From Pogonophryne albipinna (lineage: Eukaryota > Chordata > Actinopteri > Perciformes > Artedidraconidae), in NCBI GenBank assembly GCA_028583405.1, contig JAPTMU010000110.1, positions 62,001 through 126,000 on the forward strand: a stretch of DNA of 64,000 nucleotides, in the 5' to 3' direction. The notes under the pieces are model-generated. The model saw only the letters and a list, made by a program, of their open reading frames with translations, was not told where the DNA came from and ran no database searches. Position numbers and translations under genes: made by a program. Shown here piece after piece: positions 14,299 through 29,827 of this stretch; positions within the stretch are counted from its first letter, which is position 1; the number at the start of each line of letters is the position of its first letter.

Positions 14299-14712
14299 CG
14301 CTTACGTCGAGGCGGGGGCAGGGACAGATCAACTCCTGAACAACAACAAAAAGCCCGCATTTTATCCAGTTTGTACACAACGATGGAGAAACTTAACAAG
14401 CAGCAGTGGTCCACTGAAGAGACCAGCTACCTACTGGGAATCTGGTCTTCCGAAGAGGTACAGAGGAAGCTGGAGCACAATCCGCCATTGTTGTTGTTGT
14501 CGTCGGTGTGAGCTGTGAGGGGTTTCCGCGCGGTTTGGCTTTATGAAGCAGGCACGCAAACGGTTACGTCATGAAGCAAACGATGACGCAGCACCAGATG
14601 GACTCTGGGCGGTGTGAAAAGAGCCGGAGCTAAACCGAAGAACCGGTTCTGAACCTGAAAAGCTCTAGCACGGAGCTTGAACCGGAGTTGCATTGGTGTG
14701 AATGAGGTATCA
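14288..14712 (+). mobile_element. Truncated Harbinger-like element
   Basis: A GC-rich block ending in GCATTGGTGTGAATGAGG, with internal GGTGTGAAAAGAGCCGG and ACCGGTTCTGAACC. GGTGTGAA-type ends and an associated Myb/SANT-like frame are characters of PIF/Harbinger elements. The left terminus is missing or replaced by the 14196-14298 repeat. Confidence 0.4.
14383..14511 (+). pseudogene. Myb/SANT-like DNA-binding domain fragment of a transposon
   Basis: A 42-codon frame beginning MEKLNKQQWSTEET, then a stretch with LLGIWSSEEVQRKL, stops inside a leucine run made by (TTG)n. W-S-x-E-E-x...LL...W...E-x-x-Q-x-x-L is the pattern of the first helices of Myb/SANT-like proteins that accompany Harbinger transposases. 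It covers only the first third of such a domain, so it is a relic and not a working gene. The assignment is by motif only. Confidence 0.5.
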
Positions 14713-17333
14713 GGCGTGATTGTGGCACCTAAAACTGAGTTGGAGATCTGATGTCAATGAATGAATAAAACACTGAATTTTACTTCATAAGGACATCAAC
14801 AAAGAAACTGTAATTATCACGGATTTGTCAAAACTTGATACCGGATCCTCTTAATAATGTCAGTATCAGCAAAACTTGGATAATCAAGATTTAATGAGGT
14901 CAACTATCTAACGTTATGCGTTTTAGAATGGTGAACAATCGGTACCTCTGTTAAAAGCTAAAAATGATGGTGCTAAAATCCCAAATCAAGGGTATTTCCA
15001 TCCCCTAAAACCATTTGAAAACAGTCTTGTTAAAATTCAAGGTCCCTTCAAGATCAGCATTCTTGTGAAATGCCTGATGGCCTCATAAGTTCATCTCAGT
15101 CAACAGAACACACACACCTACAAACTGCTTAGTATCTGATTGTTATATGAATAAATGTTATCATAATCATATATATCCATTATTTTATCTATTACCATTA
15201 CAATATATCATCTTAAGTTTACGTCGGTCTATGCAGTCTGATAACTGTATGAATAATCCATAGATAGACGAAACTAAATATTTGTACACAGCTTTTGTTT
15301 TAAACGTGTTTAGCTTGAGGCCTTGTGATCAACCCTTTGAAAATCTAAATCATAAACAAGACAGGAGGTGGTCTTGAGTTTCTGTGGTAATGTGCTGTAA
15401 GCCACGCATCCCTCGGCTATTTAAAGCAGAATGTAAAGTAACTCTCCTGCTTCACGTGATGGGATAGGTGTCTTCATCGTCGGTGTGTGTCGGTGTGTTC
15501 GATGTCTTTGAGAAGCCGCTGTGGGATCTGATGTGGGATGAGTTTCCCCCTCCTCACATCTGAGTTAAAACCTGGGTCCAGCTGACCTTAGACACGGGCT
15601 TAGGGCGGAATCCCCCCATGTTACTGCATGTGGAGCTGCAACAATATTGACTCAGGAAGTGTGTGTGTGTGTGTCAGCTGGAATCTATCATCTCTCCATC
15701 CAGAAAGCCCCTCGCCTCCCCTCTCTTTTAAATGAATCGTTTAAAATTCAAGTATTCAGAGTCTCCATGGAAACTAGGGTCTGAACTTTTTTTTTTGGGC
15801 ATGTTTTTGTCTTTAATTTTAAACACAGTGCTACAGTATCAGTGTGAGAGGAATCACGATGTTCGTAAACAGAACCCTCGGTTATTTACACTTAAGTGTG
15901 GCAAATAAATCTGTGGTTTTGGCAGCACGCTAAATGGCAGCTTAGCTCTAAACTGGGCCACATGTTGCTCAGAGTTACTGGTGTTTGGGGCTCACTGCCT
16001 TATTTAAGCTTAGTGCTAATCTCTGTTTCCAATTTACTGCCAAATATAAGGAGCCCAAATTAGGTGTGCGCTAAAAACAAAAGAGTGAGACCCCTGATCC
16101 TCAGATCGGGGCTTTATCCAAGAGCAAGCAGACCACATATATGTAAAAGGACATATTTAATTCCCATCACATCCCAGTGTGCAGTATACCCCAACAAGTA
16201 AGAACTGGGCCCTGCTTACTGTTCCCGATGTGTAATAAAGAACCACTCGTACAAATATTGTTTGATTGTTTGATGAACTGCTAACATTGGAGCGCTTACA
16301 TGCCCAGTATGAGTTGTTGAGAGACCTTAAGGGTCTAACCAAGTTACATTTGACTTGTGAGTGTTTGTTAGGGGACAGTTGAGATTTGGTGCACAACTCC
16401 TTTTCCATCTAGAGACCTTTGTTGCATATCTCTCAACCCTTTCGTTTCCTGTCCATCTATATTACATCAACTGGCTTATCAATGCAGAAAAAAAAGCTGA
16501 ATATTTCAATTAAAAATATACATGACGTCTTTGTCTGAGGATAGATACATTCTCAGGGGCATTTAATGCTATATTATTATACATGGCTGCTTTAGATGAT
16601 CCAGGCTCCTAAAACATAGCACATGTCTTCAAAGCCACATCGCAATTAAATGCTATTTGTTAAAGCACGTCATACATTTAATTTGACTTGATTGAGAACA
16701 GTTGTAAAATTGATAGAAATGGATTTGTGTTGCCTTTAGTTATTAGTGTTTGTTTCTAGTAGCTCATCAGTTGTGTGCTTCCATTTCAGAGTGTGTGTAA
16801 AGATTGATTTATCACATCATAAAAAGCTACTTAATTATTGAACAGCTCGGTAATGAATGGTGTGTACTCCTACCCTAAGTCCTGACTAGCATCTTAGTTT
16901 TCTGCCTCGCACAGAAGCGAGACACTGGAGGGTGGAAGTGGTTTACGTGCGCAGAGATGGAGCTCTGGTTATTTTCCTGAACACCTGATAACCCCCTCAC
17001 TTTCTCACACACACACATGTAACTCTACTGTGTGTGTGTGTGTGTTTTTAAACGCCTTCGGAGGCTTGCTGCTCTTACTTGTGAGACGCAGAGTGAAGAG
17101 GAGATGTGGGAGAGTGATAAAGAGTGAGTTAGGCCCGATGGAGATGGTGACTGATAATAACCGTGTGTGATGAAGTGCTCAGGCCTGGCAAGTGGGCTTA
17201 AAGCGGGGTTTATTCTAATAAAAGTGATTCTATCAAGGTACATTCATTTAGTAAATCAGAAGAATTGAGTTAGTTGTGGTTGTTTAGATAAACAAGTAAG
17301 ATTACAGCCAAACATACAAAAAAACACTTCTAT
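14713..17333. other. Non-coding stretch, no gene recognised
   Basis: AT-rich, with no recognisable coding exon, RNA gene or transposon termini. Small GT tracts occur at about 15660-15674 and 17030-17045. Confidence 0.5.
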
Positions 17334-17750
17334 TAGGGCTGCACTATAGTGGAAAAAAACTGACATTGCGATATTTTGAAAAAATACAGGGATTGAAGAA
17401 AAGACAAACCATCCTTTCTTGAACTTTAATGATACAATTGGTATTTTTTTAACAATATTTAACCGGATGAAGGATTTTAGTCACGGACTTCTGGATCTTA
17501 AGTTATCAGAGCAACAAGCTGAGCTAGCTCGGTTATCCTGCTGTGATCTGATCAAGAATGATTGTGATTGGTTTGCTGTGCATGCAGAGCCTGTCACTCA
17601 CTCAAGAACCCCTGACATGAGAGCCGCGCCAGTTTTCCTTTTGTAGCAAGCAGCAAAATAATTGTAACATGACGTGTTTGAGTTCATTTGCCTACTTAAT
17701 ATCGCACGTCCTAAAAAAAATAATATATATATATGTATCGAGCAGCCCTA
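17334..17750. mobile_element. Non-autonomous hAT-like element
   Basis: The left end TAGGGCTGCACTATAG and right end CGAGCAGCCCTA form a terminal inverted repeat of about nine bases. A clear 8-bp duplication is not visible (ACTTCTAT on the left, ACGGTCTG on the right), so the copy is old or the ends are slightly off. Confidence 0.6.
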
Positions 17751-17862
17751 ACGGTCTGTCCAACTGAATTTCTGAGAAAATCTGCAAAAGAAAAAGCTAA
17801 TTATTGCTCGTTTCCATGCACCATACTTATACGATTTCTATCTCTTTTTTCATTCCTTAATC

Positions 17863-18390
17863 CAGTGGTTTTCAAACTGTGGGGCGCGACCCCTGGTGGG
17901 TCACGGAGGTACTGCAGGGGGGTCGCGGGAAGTGAGAGTGTCAGTCTCAAAACAACAGCCCCGGTTTGAGAAGATCTGCGAGGGAAAGCAAGCACACACA
18001 AGTCATTGATAAGCTATGTGTGGAATAGGAATGGTAAAGTGATCGTTTGCAACCTGCAGTAGAAATAGTAGTTAATTCATATATTTTCCTTAAAGAAATT
18101 TGAATTTAAAAATCTACTACTCAGGGAAGAAGGCCAACCAGTTTTAATGAGGCCAAATTAATTCACAGTATCGATTACAAGCACTTTTGTTCATGTGTAA
18201 TCCATAATAGAATATACAATTATAGTTGGATCTTTGTATCTTCTTATTATCAGCAGAGAAAAATGTAATGTTTTTACAACAATATACAATTAATGCTACC
18301 AATATAGATGGGAACCGGGTTGGGGGGGGGTCCCGAAAATATTTCCAATTACCCAAGGGGGGCCCGACTGAAAAAGTTTGGGAACCACTG
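17863..18390. mobile_element. Non-autonomous hAT transposon with perfect 8-bp target duplication
   Basis: The left terminus CAGTGGTTTTCAAACT and right terminus AGTTTGGGAACCACTG are inverted repeats. Both flanks are CCTTAATC (17855-17862 and 18391-18398). Sub-terminal GGGTCGCGGG and GGGTCCCG blocks are typical of this hAT family. No transposase frame remains. Confidence 0.92.
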
Positions 18391-18398
18391 CCTTAATC

Positions 18399-20367
<1,969 letters not shown>

Positions 20368-20443
<76 letters not shown>
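20368..20443. repeat. (CA)n microsatellite
   Basis: 76 bp of uninterrupted CA. A second short GT tract lies at 20586-20613. Confidence 0.98.
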
Positions 20444-20445
<2 letters not shown>

Positions 20446-20613
20446 CCTCCCTGTTCTCGATCAGGTTTTATCTCACATGATAACAGCCATCTACAACGCT
20501 GCCCTACTTTGTGTGTTTGTGTCATAAATAGTCCTGTCTTTCAAGTTTAGTCACAGGTATCGCATATCTGGAGTGCCCTTTCTCACTGTGTGTGTGTGTG
20601 TGTGTGTGTGTGT

Positions 20614-23620
<3,007 letters not shown>

Positions 23621-24836
23621 TCCTTAGACCAACACCTTTAAGATAACACAGATAAGTCTTAAACACAATAAATGGTGACGCTTTAGTTATGGGCCAGGAA
23701 GTTGAGGAGTTCCCTGGCAAAGAATGATGTTGTTAGGAAGTAATTATGGGGGAAATAGGAATTCCCCTAAAACACAAGCAGAGTTTAAGCACTTACTAAT
23801 CCACCCCTTTGTGAATGGTAAGGGTGGATACTCGGGGTTTCACATGAAGTCAACAATACGCCACAAAGGAGTTTACATAATCCAAAAACTGGGATCTTGA
23901 AGATGTATTTGAGGAGTGTCATGTTGCTTAGTCATGAATGAGGAATACATATATGAAATGTGTTTTTAAGAAGTAGTGAAAGGGTATAAGGGCTTACAGC
24001 ATTATGATGATAGACATTCCCATGCTCTACTATATCTCAATTTGCAATAATGCAGCAATTTGTAGACCACACCGATTTAGTGCAAATATATATTTTTTTG
24101 ACTATTTAAGAATGATACAATTTGTGAACAGTGGCTCCAAAATACCGCATTAAGACACCAAGGCATTGAGGAACACACAATGCTGTCTCTTGTGTGTGGC
24201 TATTCAATTGTATAAACAGAACAGCACATTTCATACAGTGAGGTTTTCCCAAAAAGTCTTGCTAAAATGACATTTGTTTAGATATTTGGCGTTGAGAGGG
24301 ATTCTTGTAAATATGGACTTTCGTACACGCTAGCATGACACAACACATAGATATGCAATTACGTCAGATTTCTAGCAGTTTAACCCATGTTATTAAGGTA
24401 ATAAATTAGGCATACATTTAATTTCTCCATTAAACTTTTGTAGAAAGGACTGTTGATGAGGTCGGCTGCGATGCACAATAGTGAGTGTCTGTGGTGTGAC
24501 AGACAGGTCAGCCAATAGAGAAACAAACGGCTTTCTCTCTGTCGTCACGACGCCTGCTGACACACTTCACTTTCTGGCTCTCAGCCAATGGGGCTGCTCT
24601 CCTCCTGTGACTCTTGAGGTTGCTGAACGGTCACGCTGTTCCTCAGTCCTTCATTAGCATTGACTGCTCTCTGTTTACTTGCAATGTAAAAAAAACAGGA
24701 GAGTCATCAATTGGATGGTTTGAAATGTCATGAATGCCAAATATATTCACAGTTAACTAGTAATGGTTTGCATTAGATGGTGCTGGTGATGATGGCTGCC
24801 GTGTCTTTTGCTCCTCTCCAACTCTGCCTTTTTTCC
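23621..24836. other. Non-coding stretch, no gene recognised
   Basis: No recognisable exon, RNA gene or mobile element. Confidence 0.5.
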
Positions 24837-24995
24837 GCTTTATTTTCAATTTTATTTGTATTTACTTGCACTATTTTATCTGTTTTATTGTGTTGCACCG
24901 TAGAAGGAGCCTGTGACCTAAGGTTTTCATTTAACTACACTGTAGCTATGTACGAATGACAATAAAAGCCTTGAATCTTGAATATTGAATATAGA
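24837..24995 (+). mobile_element. 3' tail of a LINE (L2-like), ending about 33 bp before the exon A acceptor region
   Basis: CTTGCACTATTTTATCTG, then a TGTACGAATGACAATAAAAGCC segment and TTGAATCTTGAATATTGAAT: a polyadenylation-like AATAAA followed by a short tandem TTGAATC tail. This is the usual 3' end of L2-like fish LINEs. A related fragment lies at 60531-60600. Confidence 0.55.
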
Positions 24996-25028
24996 TATTA
25001 ACACATTTACTCTTTGTCTTTTGAACAG

Positions 25029-25224
25029 GATTTGGAGTTCCATGGCGTGATGCGGTTCTACTTCCAGGACCGGGTCGCCGGTAACTTTGCCACCAAGTGC
25101 ATCAGAGTGTCGAGCACAGCGACAACGCAGGACGTAATCGAGACGCTAGCCGAGAAGTTCAGACCCGACATGAGGATGCTCTCCTCGCCAAAATACTCCC
25201 TGTACGAGGTGCACGTCAGTGGCG
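25029..25224 (+). CDS. afdn: Afadin exon A: Ras-association domain 1, first part
   Basis: Encodes DLEFHGVMRFYFQ through LYEVHVSG, beginning in phase 0 after TTGAACAG and ending in phase 1 at GTGAGT. This is the start of RA1 (about residues 39-133 in mammals), the stronger Ras/Rap1-binding module. RVSSTATTQDVIETL matches the mammalian ubiquitin-fold strand and helix. Mammalian exon 2 starts at the same residue, so the N-terminal exon (about 35 residues) must lie upstream. Confidence 0.97.
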
Positions 25225-25278
25225 GTGAGTCTCACAAACTAGGGGTATAAGGGATCTAAAGAAATCTTGACAATCAAA

Positions 25279-25622
25279 GATAGATAGATAGAGAGATAGG
25301 TAGATGGATAGATAGGTAGGTAGAGAGATAGATATATAGGTAGATAGGTAGGTAGATAGATATATAGATAGATAGATGGGTAGGTAGGTAGGTAGGTAGG
25401 TAGGTAGGTAGGTAGGTAGGTAGGTGGGTAGAATGGTAGGTAGGTAGGTAGGTAGATGGATGGATGGATAGGTAGATAGGTAGAATGGTAGGTAGGTAGA
25501 AAGGTAGAATGGTAGGTAGATAGGTAGGTAGATGGATGGATGGATAGGTAGGTAGGTAGAATGGTAGATAGGTAGAATGGTAGGTAGATAGATAGATAGA
25601 TAGATAGATAGACAGATAGATA
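25279..25622. repeat. (TAGA)n/(TAGG)n tetranucleotide microsatellite
   Basis: About 344 bp of mixed TAGA, TAGG, TGGA and TAGAATGG units directly joined to the LINE tail at 25618, the arrangement expected when the tract grew from the retrotransposon's own 3' tail repeat. Antisense Y/L/S/I/P-rich frames across it are artefacts. Confidence 0.95.
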
Positions 25623-25800
25623 CTTTATTGATCCCAATTTGGGAAATGTTTGCATTGCAGCAGCATAAAAAACAAGGCAATGTACATAAGAGAAATAAAG
25701 ACACTAGAAATAAATTAGGAAACACAAATGTCCAATAACAAAATATAATGCAGGATATTATATGTACATTAATTGTGCAAGAAATTGATAATTCAATATT
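25618..25800 (-). mobile_element. Fish LINE 3' tail fragment
   Basis: AGATACTTTATTGATCCC followed by GGGAAATGTTTGCATTGCAG, an AT-rich body and a TAGA tail: the typical 3' end of teleost non-LTR elements in antisense. A related segment lies inside the hAT element at 29211-29559. Confidence 0.6.
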
Positions 25801-25886
25801 AAATTGAAAGAGAGTTCTCTTCAAATGACTGAGCGGTAGGATTAGCCATAGTTTGACTGTCGTATGAACCTGTGTCTGTGTGTTAG

Positions 25887-25999
25887 AAGAGCGTCAGCTG
25901 GACCTGGACGAAAAGCCTCTTGTTGTTCAGCTGAACTGGAACAAAGATGACCGGGAAGGACGCTTCGTCCTGAAGAACGAGAACGATGTCCTGCTCAAG
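25887..25999 (+). CDS. afdn: Afadin exon B: Ras-association domain 1, end
   Basis: Encodes (E)ERQLDLDEKPLVVQLNW through NENDVLLK, phase 1 to phase 0, donor GTCGGC (a weak +3/+4 context). The acceptor is TTAG|AAG|AG. Using the first AG gives SG-E-E-R-Q; using the second (exon start 25890) gives SG-E-R-Q, the length of mammalian SGERR. I chose the proximal TAG because TAG normally beats AAG, but either is possible. Confidence 0.93.
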
Positions 26000-26875
26000 G
26001 TCGGCTTCTCTCTGCTGTCTGCTCACCTGTTTGACCTTTAAACAGTCAGTTCACTGCTGAGCTGACTCATTCACATATTCATCACGTAGAGTTGTTATGT
26101 GGAGACCTATTGTGTTTTACATGTGATATTATATGCACAAACCAAGACCATGTGACATAGTGTCATCGGATATTTCCCACACAGATCCACAAAAAATAAC
26201 TTATGTTTTAGAATAAACGATATTGCAATGCAGTTATAAAGGGAGAAATCCATCATTATAAGATCATCATTTGTTAGTTTAACTATGTTCTGGTTATTTA
26301 AAGAGGTGTGGTTTTGCCCCAGTTTCAACAGCCACATTTACAAACTTACTGTGATACATATGCCCTTATTTTGGCATTTTTTGGAGCTCTAATCTGTAAA
26401 CAAGCATCTGTTAAATGTAGGTCATGTCTTAGTGAGTTAAATGTCAAGAAATAATGTCTAAAACTACATTTAACCCCTTCATCACACTTAAATGATCAGA
26501 TGTTAATTCGTAAAAAGATAATTATGGAAGATCATCTGCATATTTATATGGTTCATGTATTTATTTATTGAGTACATTATGCCATACAGACATTACATTT
26601 CATTACATTGCATTTAGCTGACGCTTTTATCCAAAGCGACTTACAATAAGTCCATTCGACCAAGAAGATACAAACCTGAAGAAAACAGAATCATATAAGT
26701 ACATCAGGTTTCATAGTCAAAACATTTTAAGTGCTACTCAACTGGCTTTAGATAAGCCAGTCCTTTATTAGTATATAAGTGCGTTTTTTTTATTGCTCGA
26801 AGTGGAGTCGAAAGAGATGCGTTTTTAGTCTGCGCTGGAAGATGTGTAAGCTTTCTGCTGTCCTGATGTCAATAA

Positions 26876-27512
26876 CCGCTTTCACACCAAGTACTTTGCC
26901 GTACTTAGTGTCCAGCACTTAGTTCCCCCATGGAACTAAAGAGCCGATCGTGTTCACACCGGAATAAGTCCCTGAGGGAAGATTAGGCAAATTAAGCCGC
27001 TGACGTCACTTCTTCTTCTTCTGCTTTGGGTTTACTGGCAGGCCGCAAAAAACTTCACGGCGTATACTGCCACCCGAAGTCCCCGGCCGGAAGTCCCCGG
27101 AGTTGGGGACTGGCTTCAGTAGAAGCTGCTGGGACTCCCAGCAACTTCTACTGAAGCCTTCCGAGAACGCCAACACTTCCTCATCACTCCACCGCTCCCA
27201 TGTTTTTTTTTGTGTTGACATAAGTTATTCACTCTCTGTTGGTGCGCAGGGCTAATGCTAATGCTAATAATGCTAATGCCAGCAAATAAAATGGCGGCTT
27301 AAAAAAACTTTTCAGAGTTTTACGGGGCGTTGTTTGTAATTCGCCCAGCCAATAGAAATTGGAATTTTTTTCTCCCCAGGAAAGTACCACCTCTAGCAGG
27401 GACTAAAAAGGGGGTAAAAGTTCTCATGAACTAAGTTCTCTTTTTGGTGTGAACGCAAAATCCCAGGAACTATCGGAACTAAACGGGAAAAGTACTCCGG
27501 TGTGAAAGCGCC
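26876..27512 (-). mobile_element. PIF/Harbinger-like MITE with TAA target duplication
   Basis: The ends are CGCTTTCACACCAAGTACTT and AAGTACTCCGGTGTGAAAGCG, inverted with a small gap, flanked by TAA (26873-26875 and 27513-27515), the 3-bp target duplication typical of PIF/Harbinger. It sits inside another repeat. It contains a near-perfect 23-bp inverted repeat with a 1-base centre (27112-27158) and a minus-strand relic frame. Confidence 0.75.
27006..27221 (-). pseudogene. Possible Myb/SANT-like N-terminal relic in the MITE
   Basis: A minus-strand frame begins MSTQKKTWERWSDEEVLAF. The W-x-x-W-S-D-E-E-V motif resembles the start of Myb/SANT-like proteins encoded by Harbinger elements. It then runs into the hairpin and becomes unrecognisable, ending in a lysine run made by the CTTCTT repeat. 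It is not a working gene. Confidence 0.35.
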
Positions 27513-27635
27513 TAATGGGGAGCTCATTCCACCATTTTGGAGCCAGGATAGCAAACCGACGTGTACAGACAGTAGCAAACTTTTCCTCAGAGTGTCTTCG
27601 ACCACATCACTAACTCTTCTTCCCTTCTCTCCCAG

Positions 27636-27793
27636 AAGAGTCAGAGTAATGGTCCGGAGAAGGAGAAAGACGGAGTGATCCAGAACTTCAAGAGGACTTT
27701 GTCTAAGAAAGAGAAGAAGAAGGAGAAGAAGAGGGAGAAGGAGTTCGCCCGGATCCCCGACGGAGACGAGCAGGCGCTCAACCGAGAGGACGG
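27636..27793 (+). CDS. afdn: Afadin exon C: basic linker after RA1
   Basis: Encodes KSQSNGPEKEKDGVIQNF, a lysine-rich run (KRTLSKKEKKKEKKREKE) and FARIPDGDEQALNREDG. Phase 0 to phase 2, donor GTAGGA. GVIQNFKRTLSKKEKK is nearly invariant in vertebrate afadins, while the part after the lysine run is divergent and shorter than in mammals. Confidence 0.96.
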
Positions 27794-27898
27794 GTAGGAA
27801 GAAAAGGATATATCTTTATTTGACCTTTCTCTCCCTCCATCTGTCTTGTATTTTTTCTCACTTGTTTCGTCTTCTCCCCGCCTCATTTGTGGTTTTAG

Positions 27899-28059
27899 GG
27901 AAAACAACCGTCTGGCGGCAGAGGTTTACAAGGACATGCCGGAGACCAGCTTCACGAGAACCATCTCCAACCCCGAGGTGGTGATGAAGAGGAGGCGCCA
28001 GCAGAAACTGGAGAAACGCATGCAGGAGTTCATGAGCAGCGACGGGAGGCCGGACTCAG
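27899..28059 (+). CDS. afdn: Afadin exon D: linker between RA1 and RA2
   Basis: Encodes ENNRLAAEVYKDMPETSF, TRTISNPEVVMKRRRQQK and LEKRMQEFMSSDGRPDS, phase 2 to phase 1, donor GTTTGT. The TRTISNPEVVMKRRRQQKLEK block is highly conserved and predicted to be helical and basic. Intron C before it is only 105 bp. Confidence 0.97.
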
Positions 28060-28209
28060 GTTTGTGGAGCTTCTAATGAACCCTTTTCATACAGAAATGA
28101 AACACTTTTTGTCTATCCAAACCTAGAACAAGCTCCGAAAAGCAAATTAGCTTAGTTCAGAGTCTCATACATTTAGATTTTTTATTTGATTTATTTCGAA
28201 CTTGTAAAA

Positions 28210-28975
28210 CAGTGACCATCAACTGGCGGCCAGACATTCTCATCCGGCCCGCACGACGGGGGTGACTGTGGCGTTGGTGGAGTGGTTACTGCGTTCGCCC
28301 CCTACTCATTTTTTTTGTTTACAAAGTCTCGTGAGTAATGTGCAGTACCGGAGTCCAACAGAGAGGCAGCAGCTGCGGGACAGTAGACTGCGTACTGCGT
28401 AGCCTTGCCTGCCCTGAAGAAGAAGTGATCCTTCGTTGTGAAGGGTCTGCTTTATGCGCTCCGCAGCAATAGCCCCGCTGCGATGCTCCGGCGACTTCAC
28501 AGTACATGCACCCTCCCCCCAACAGAGAGGCAGCTGCGGGACAGTAGCCTAGAAGTGATCCTTCGTTAGCGTGAAGAGTCTGCTAAGCGTGCTCCACTAG
28601 TTATATTGATGTGAAAGCATATAACTGTCCACGCAGAATTAAACCCTCTGTGTTCCTCCGATACTTTTATTTAGTTTGATGCATCCATAGTTCGCTCATC
28701 GAGCCGGGGGTTAGGTTATTCGCTGGTGCCAGTGGTGCGGGACCGTAGCAGGATATGACGCATATTTTAGTTGACCTAATTAAAACCGTTTTTTTATGTG
28801 TCACAGCATCACCTCAAAATACAAGATACGAAACTTTTCCAACCGTGCAACAAAATATAAATAGTCCTACAAATATTTTATTTTATTTCCTTCTTATTTT
28901 TGTCTAAGCTCAAGGGAGCCAGAGTAGAGGGCTTAAAGAGCCGCATGCGAGTTGCTGACCCCAGGTCTAGGAAGT
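28210..28975. mobile_element. Composite of hAT-like ends with an internal duplication
   Basis: The left end CAGTGACCATCAACTGGCGG and the right end AGTTGCTGACCCCAGG resemble termini of teleost hAT elements. The internal block CAACAGAGAGGCAG...CGGGACAGTAG...GTGATCCTTCGTT occurs twice (about 28357-28450 and 28520-28600). The two ends may come from different families, so a single element is not certain. Confidence 0.4.
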
Positions 28976-29210
28976 AATGAAGCGTTTTAACAACTGTTTT
29001 TTGTTGTTGTTGCATGTCCTTATGTAGCTTCAGTTAAACCTGACTCTAACCTCAGTTACTATCTGCAGAGACCTGAGCTTCACAGTTCACTGCCTCTACT
29101 TTCATGTTGTGACAAAGCCTGAGAAATGTGCAGTGAGGAAGCAGCTGTGAGAGAACCGTGATCAACAACCAGTGCTTATCCATTATAGTCAATGGATGTT
29201 AGGTATTCAC

Positions 29211-29559
29211 TAGAGATGCACCAATTGCATTGTTTCTGTCGGTATGTGTTTTTTTTTTTATAGTGTTATTGTTGATAGCATACGCACAAACAAATTGTAG
29301 CTTTCTTTCATAGAAAAGTGTAATTTAATTGTATTTTTATAATAAAACATTAACTATTAAATAAATTACGTTTTAGATTCGATAATTACTTTTTTGATTC
29401 CAATTTGGCAAATGTGTTTTGTGAGAGCAGCATTTAAACAAGGCATTGGACGGGAGTTAAAAATTACATTTAAATAAACAATAAATATATATGTATTATA
29501 CATTTCTGGTAGTCTACAAAACCTAACTCTTAGGTGGATGATCGATCAGTGCATCTCTA
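29211..29559. mobile_element. Small hAT-like element containing a LINE tail
   Basis: The termini are TAGAGATGCACCAATTG and CAGTGCATCTCTA. The flanks GTATTCAC and GTAGTCAT agree at 6 of 8 bases. About 29388-29450 (TTGATTCCAATTTGGCAAATG) matches the LINE tail at 25627-25680, so a retrotransposon fragment appears to have landed in this element. Confidence 0.65.
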
Positions 29560-29827
29560 GTAGTCATATTCTTTATATCAACTCTACCGTTTGACCTGAC
29601 GAGTTCGATTTACTCAGCTTCTAAGAACTTTAGTTTTACACCAAACAAACCTTTTTTAAATCATCAAAATTCGTATATATAAAATTACTCTTAAACATTG
29701 TCTTTCCACAACAGTACAATGGCTAATGATTAGTGCATTTCTTGCTGTCACATTCTTTATTTTTTAATAAAATAGTAATTTTACTTTTCACCGTTAATCA
29801 GCTGGTCTACAGAAGAACACATCTTAA

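Larger units (their letters stand above)
25225..25886 (+). other. Intron A
   Basis: Canonical GTGAGT donor. It holds the GATA/GTAG microsatellite and a LINE tail (separate entries). The acceptor TGTGTGTTAG lies in a TG-rich context and is followed by AAG, forming a NAGNAG site. Confidence 0.85.
26598..27600. repeat. Widespread teleost repeat (GACGCTTTTATCCAAAGCGA), split by a MITE
   Basis: The first arm, 26598-26875, contains CATTTAGCTGACGCTTTTAT and CCAAAGCGACTTACAA, a sequence seen very often in teleost genomes. The second arm, 27513 to about 27600 (GGGGAGCTCATTCCACCATT onward), continues the same element after the MITE. I do not know the formal family name. Confidence 0.65.
26000..27635 (+). 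other. Intron B, with nested repeats
   Basis: About 26000-26590 holds nothing recognised. The remainder is a dispersed repeat split by a Harbinger-like MITE (separate entries), and the intron ends with a pyrimidine-rich CTTCTCTCCCAG acceptor. Confidence 0.85.

Noticed and set aside
25216..25824. 202-codon Tyr/Leu/Ser/Pro-rich antisense frame
   Set aside because: Translation of the GATA/GTAG tract and adjoining LINE tail, antisense to afadin intron A.
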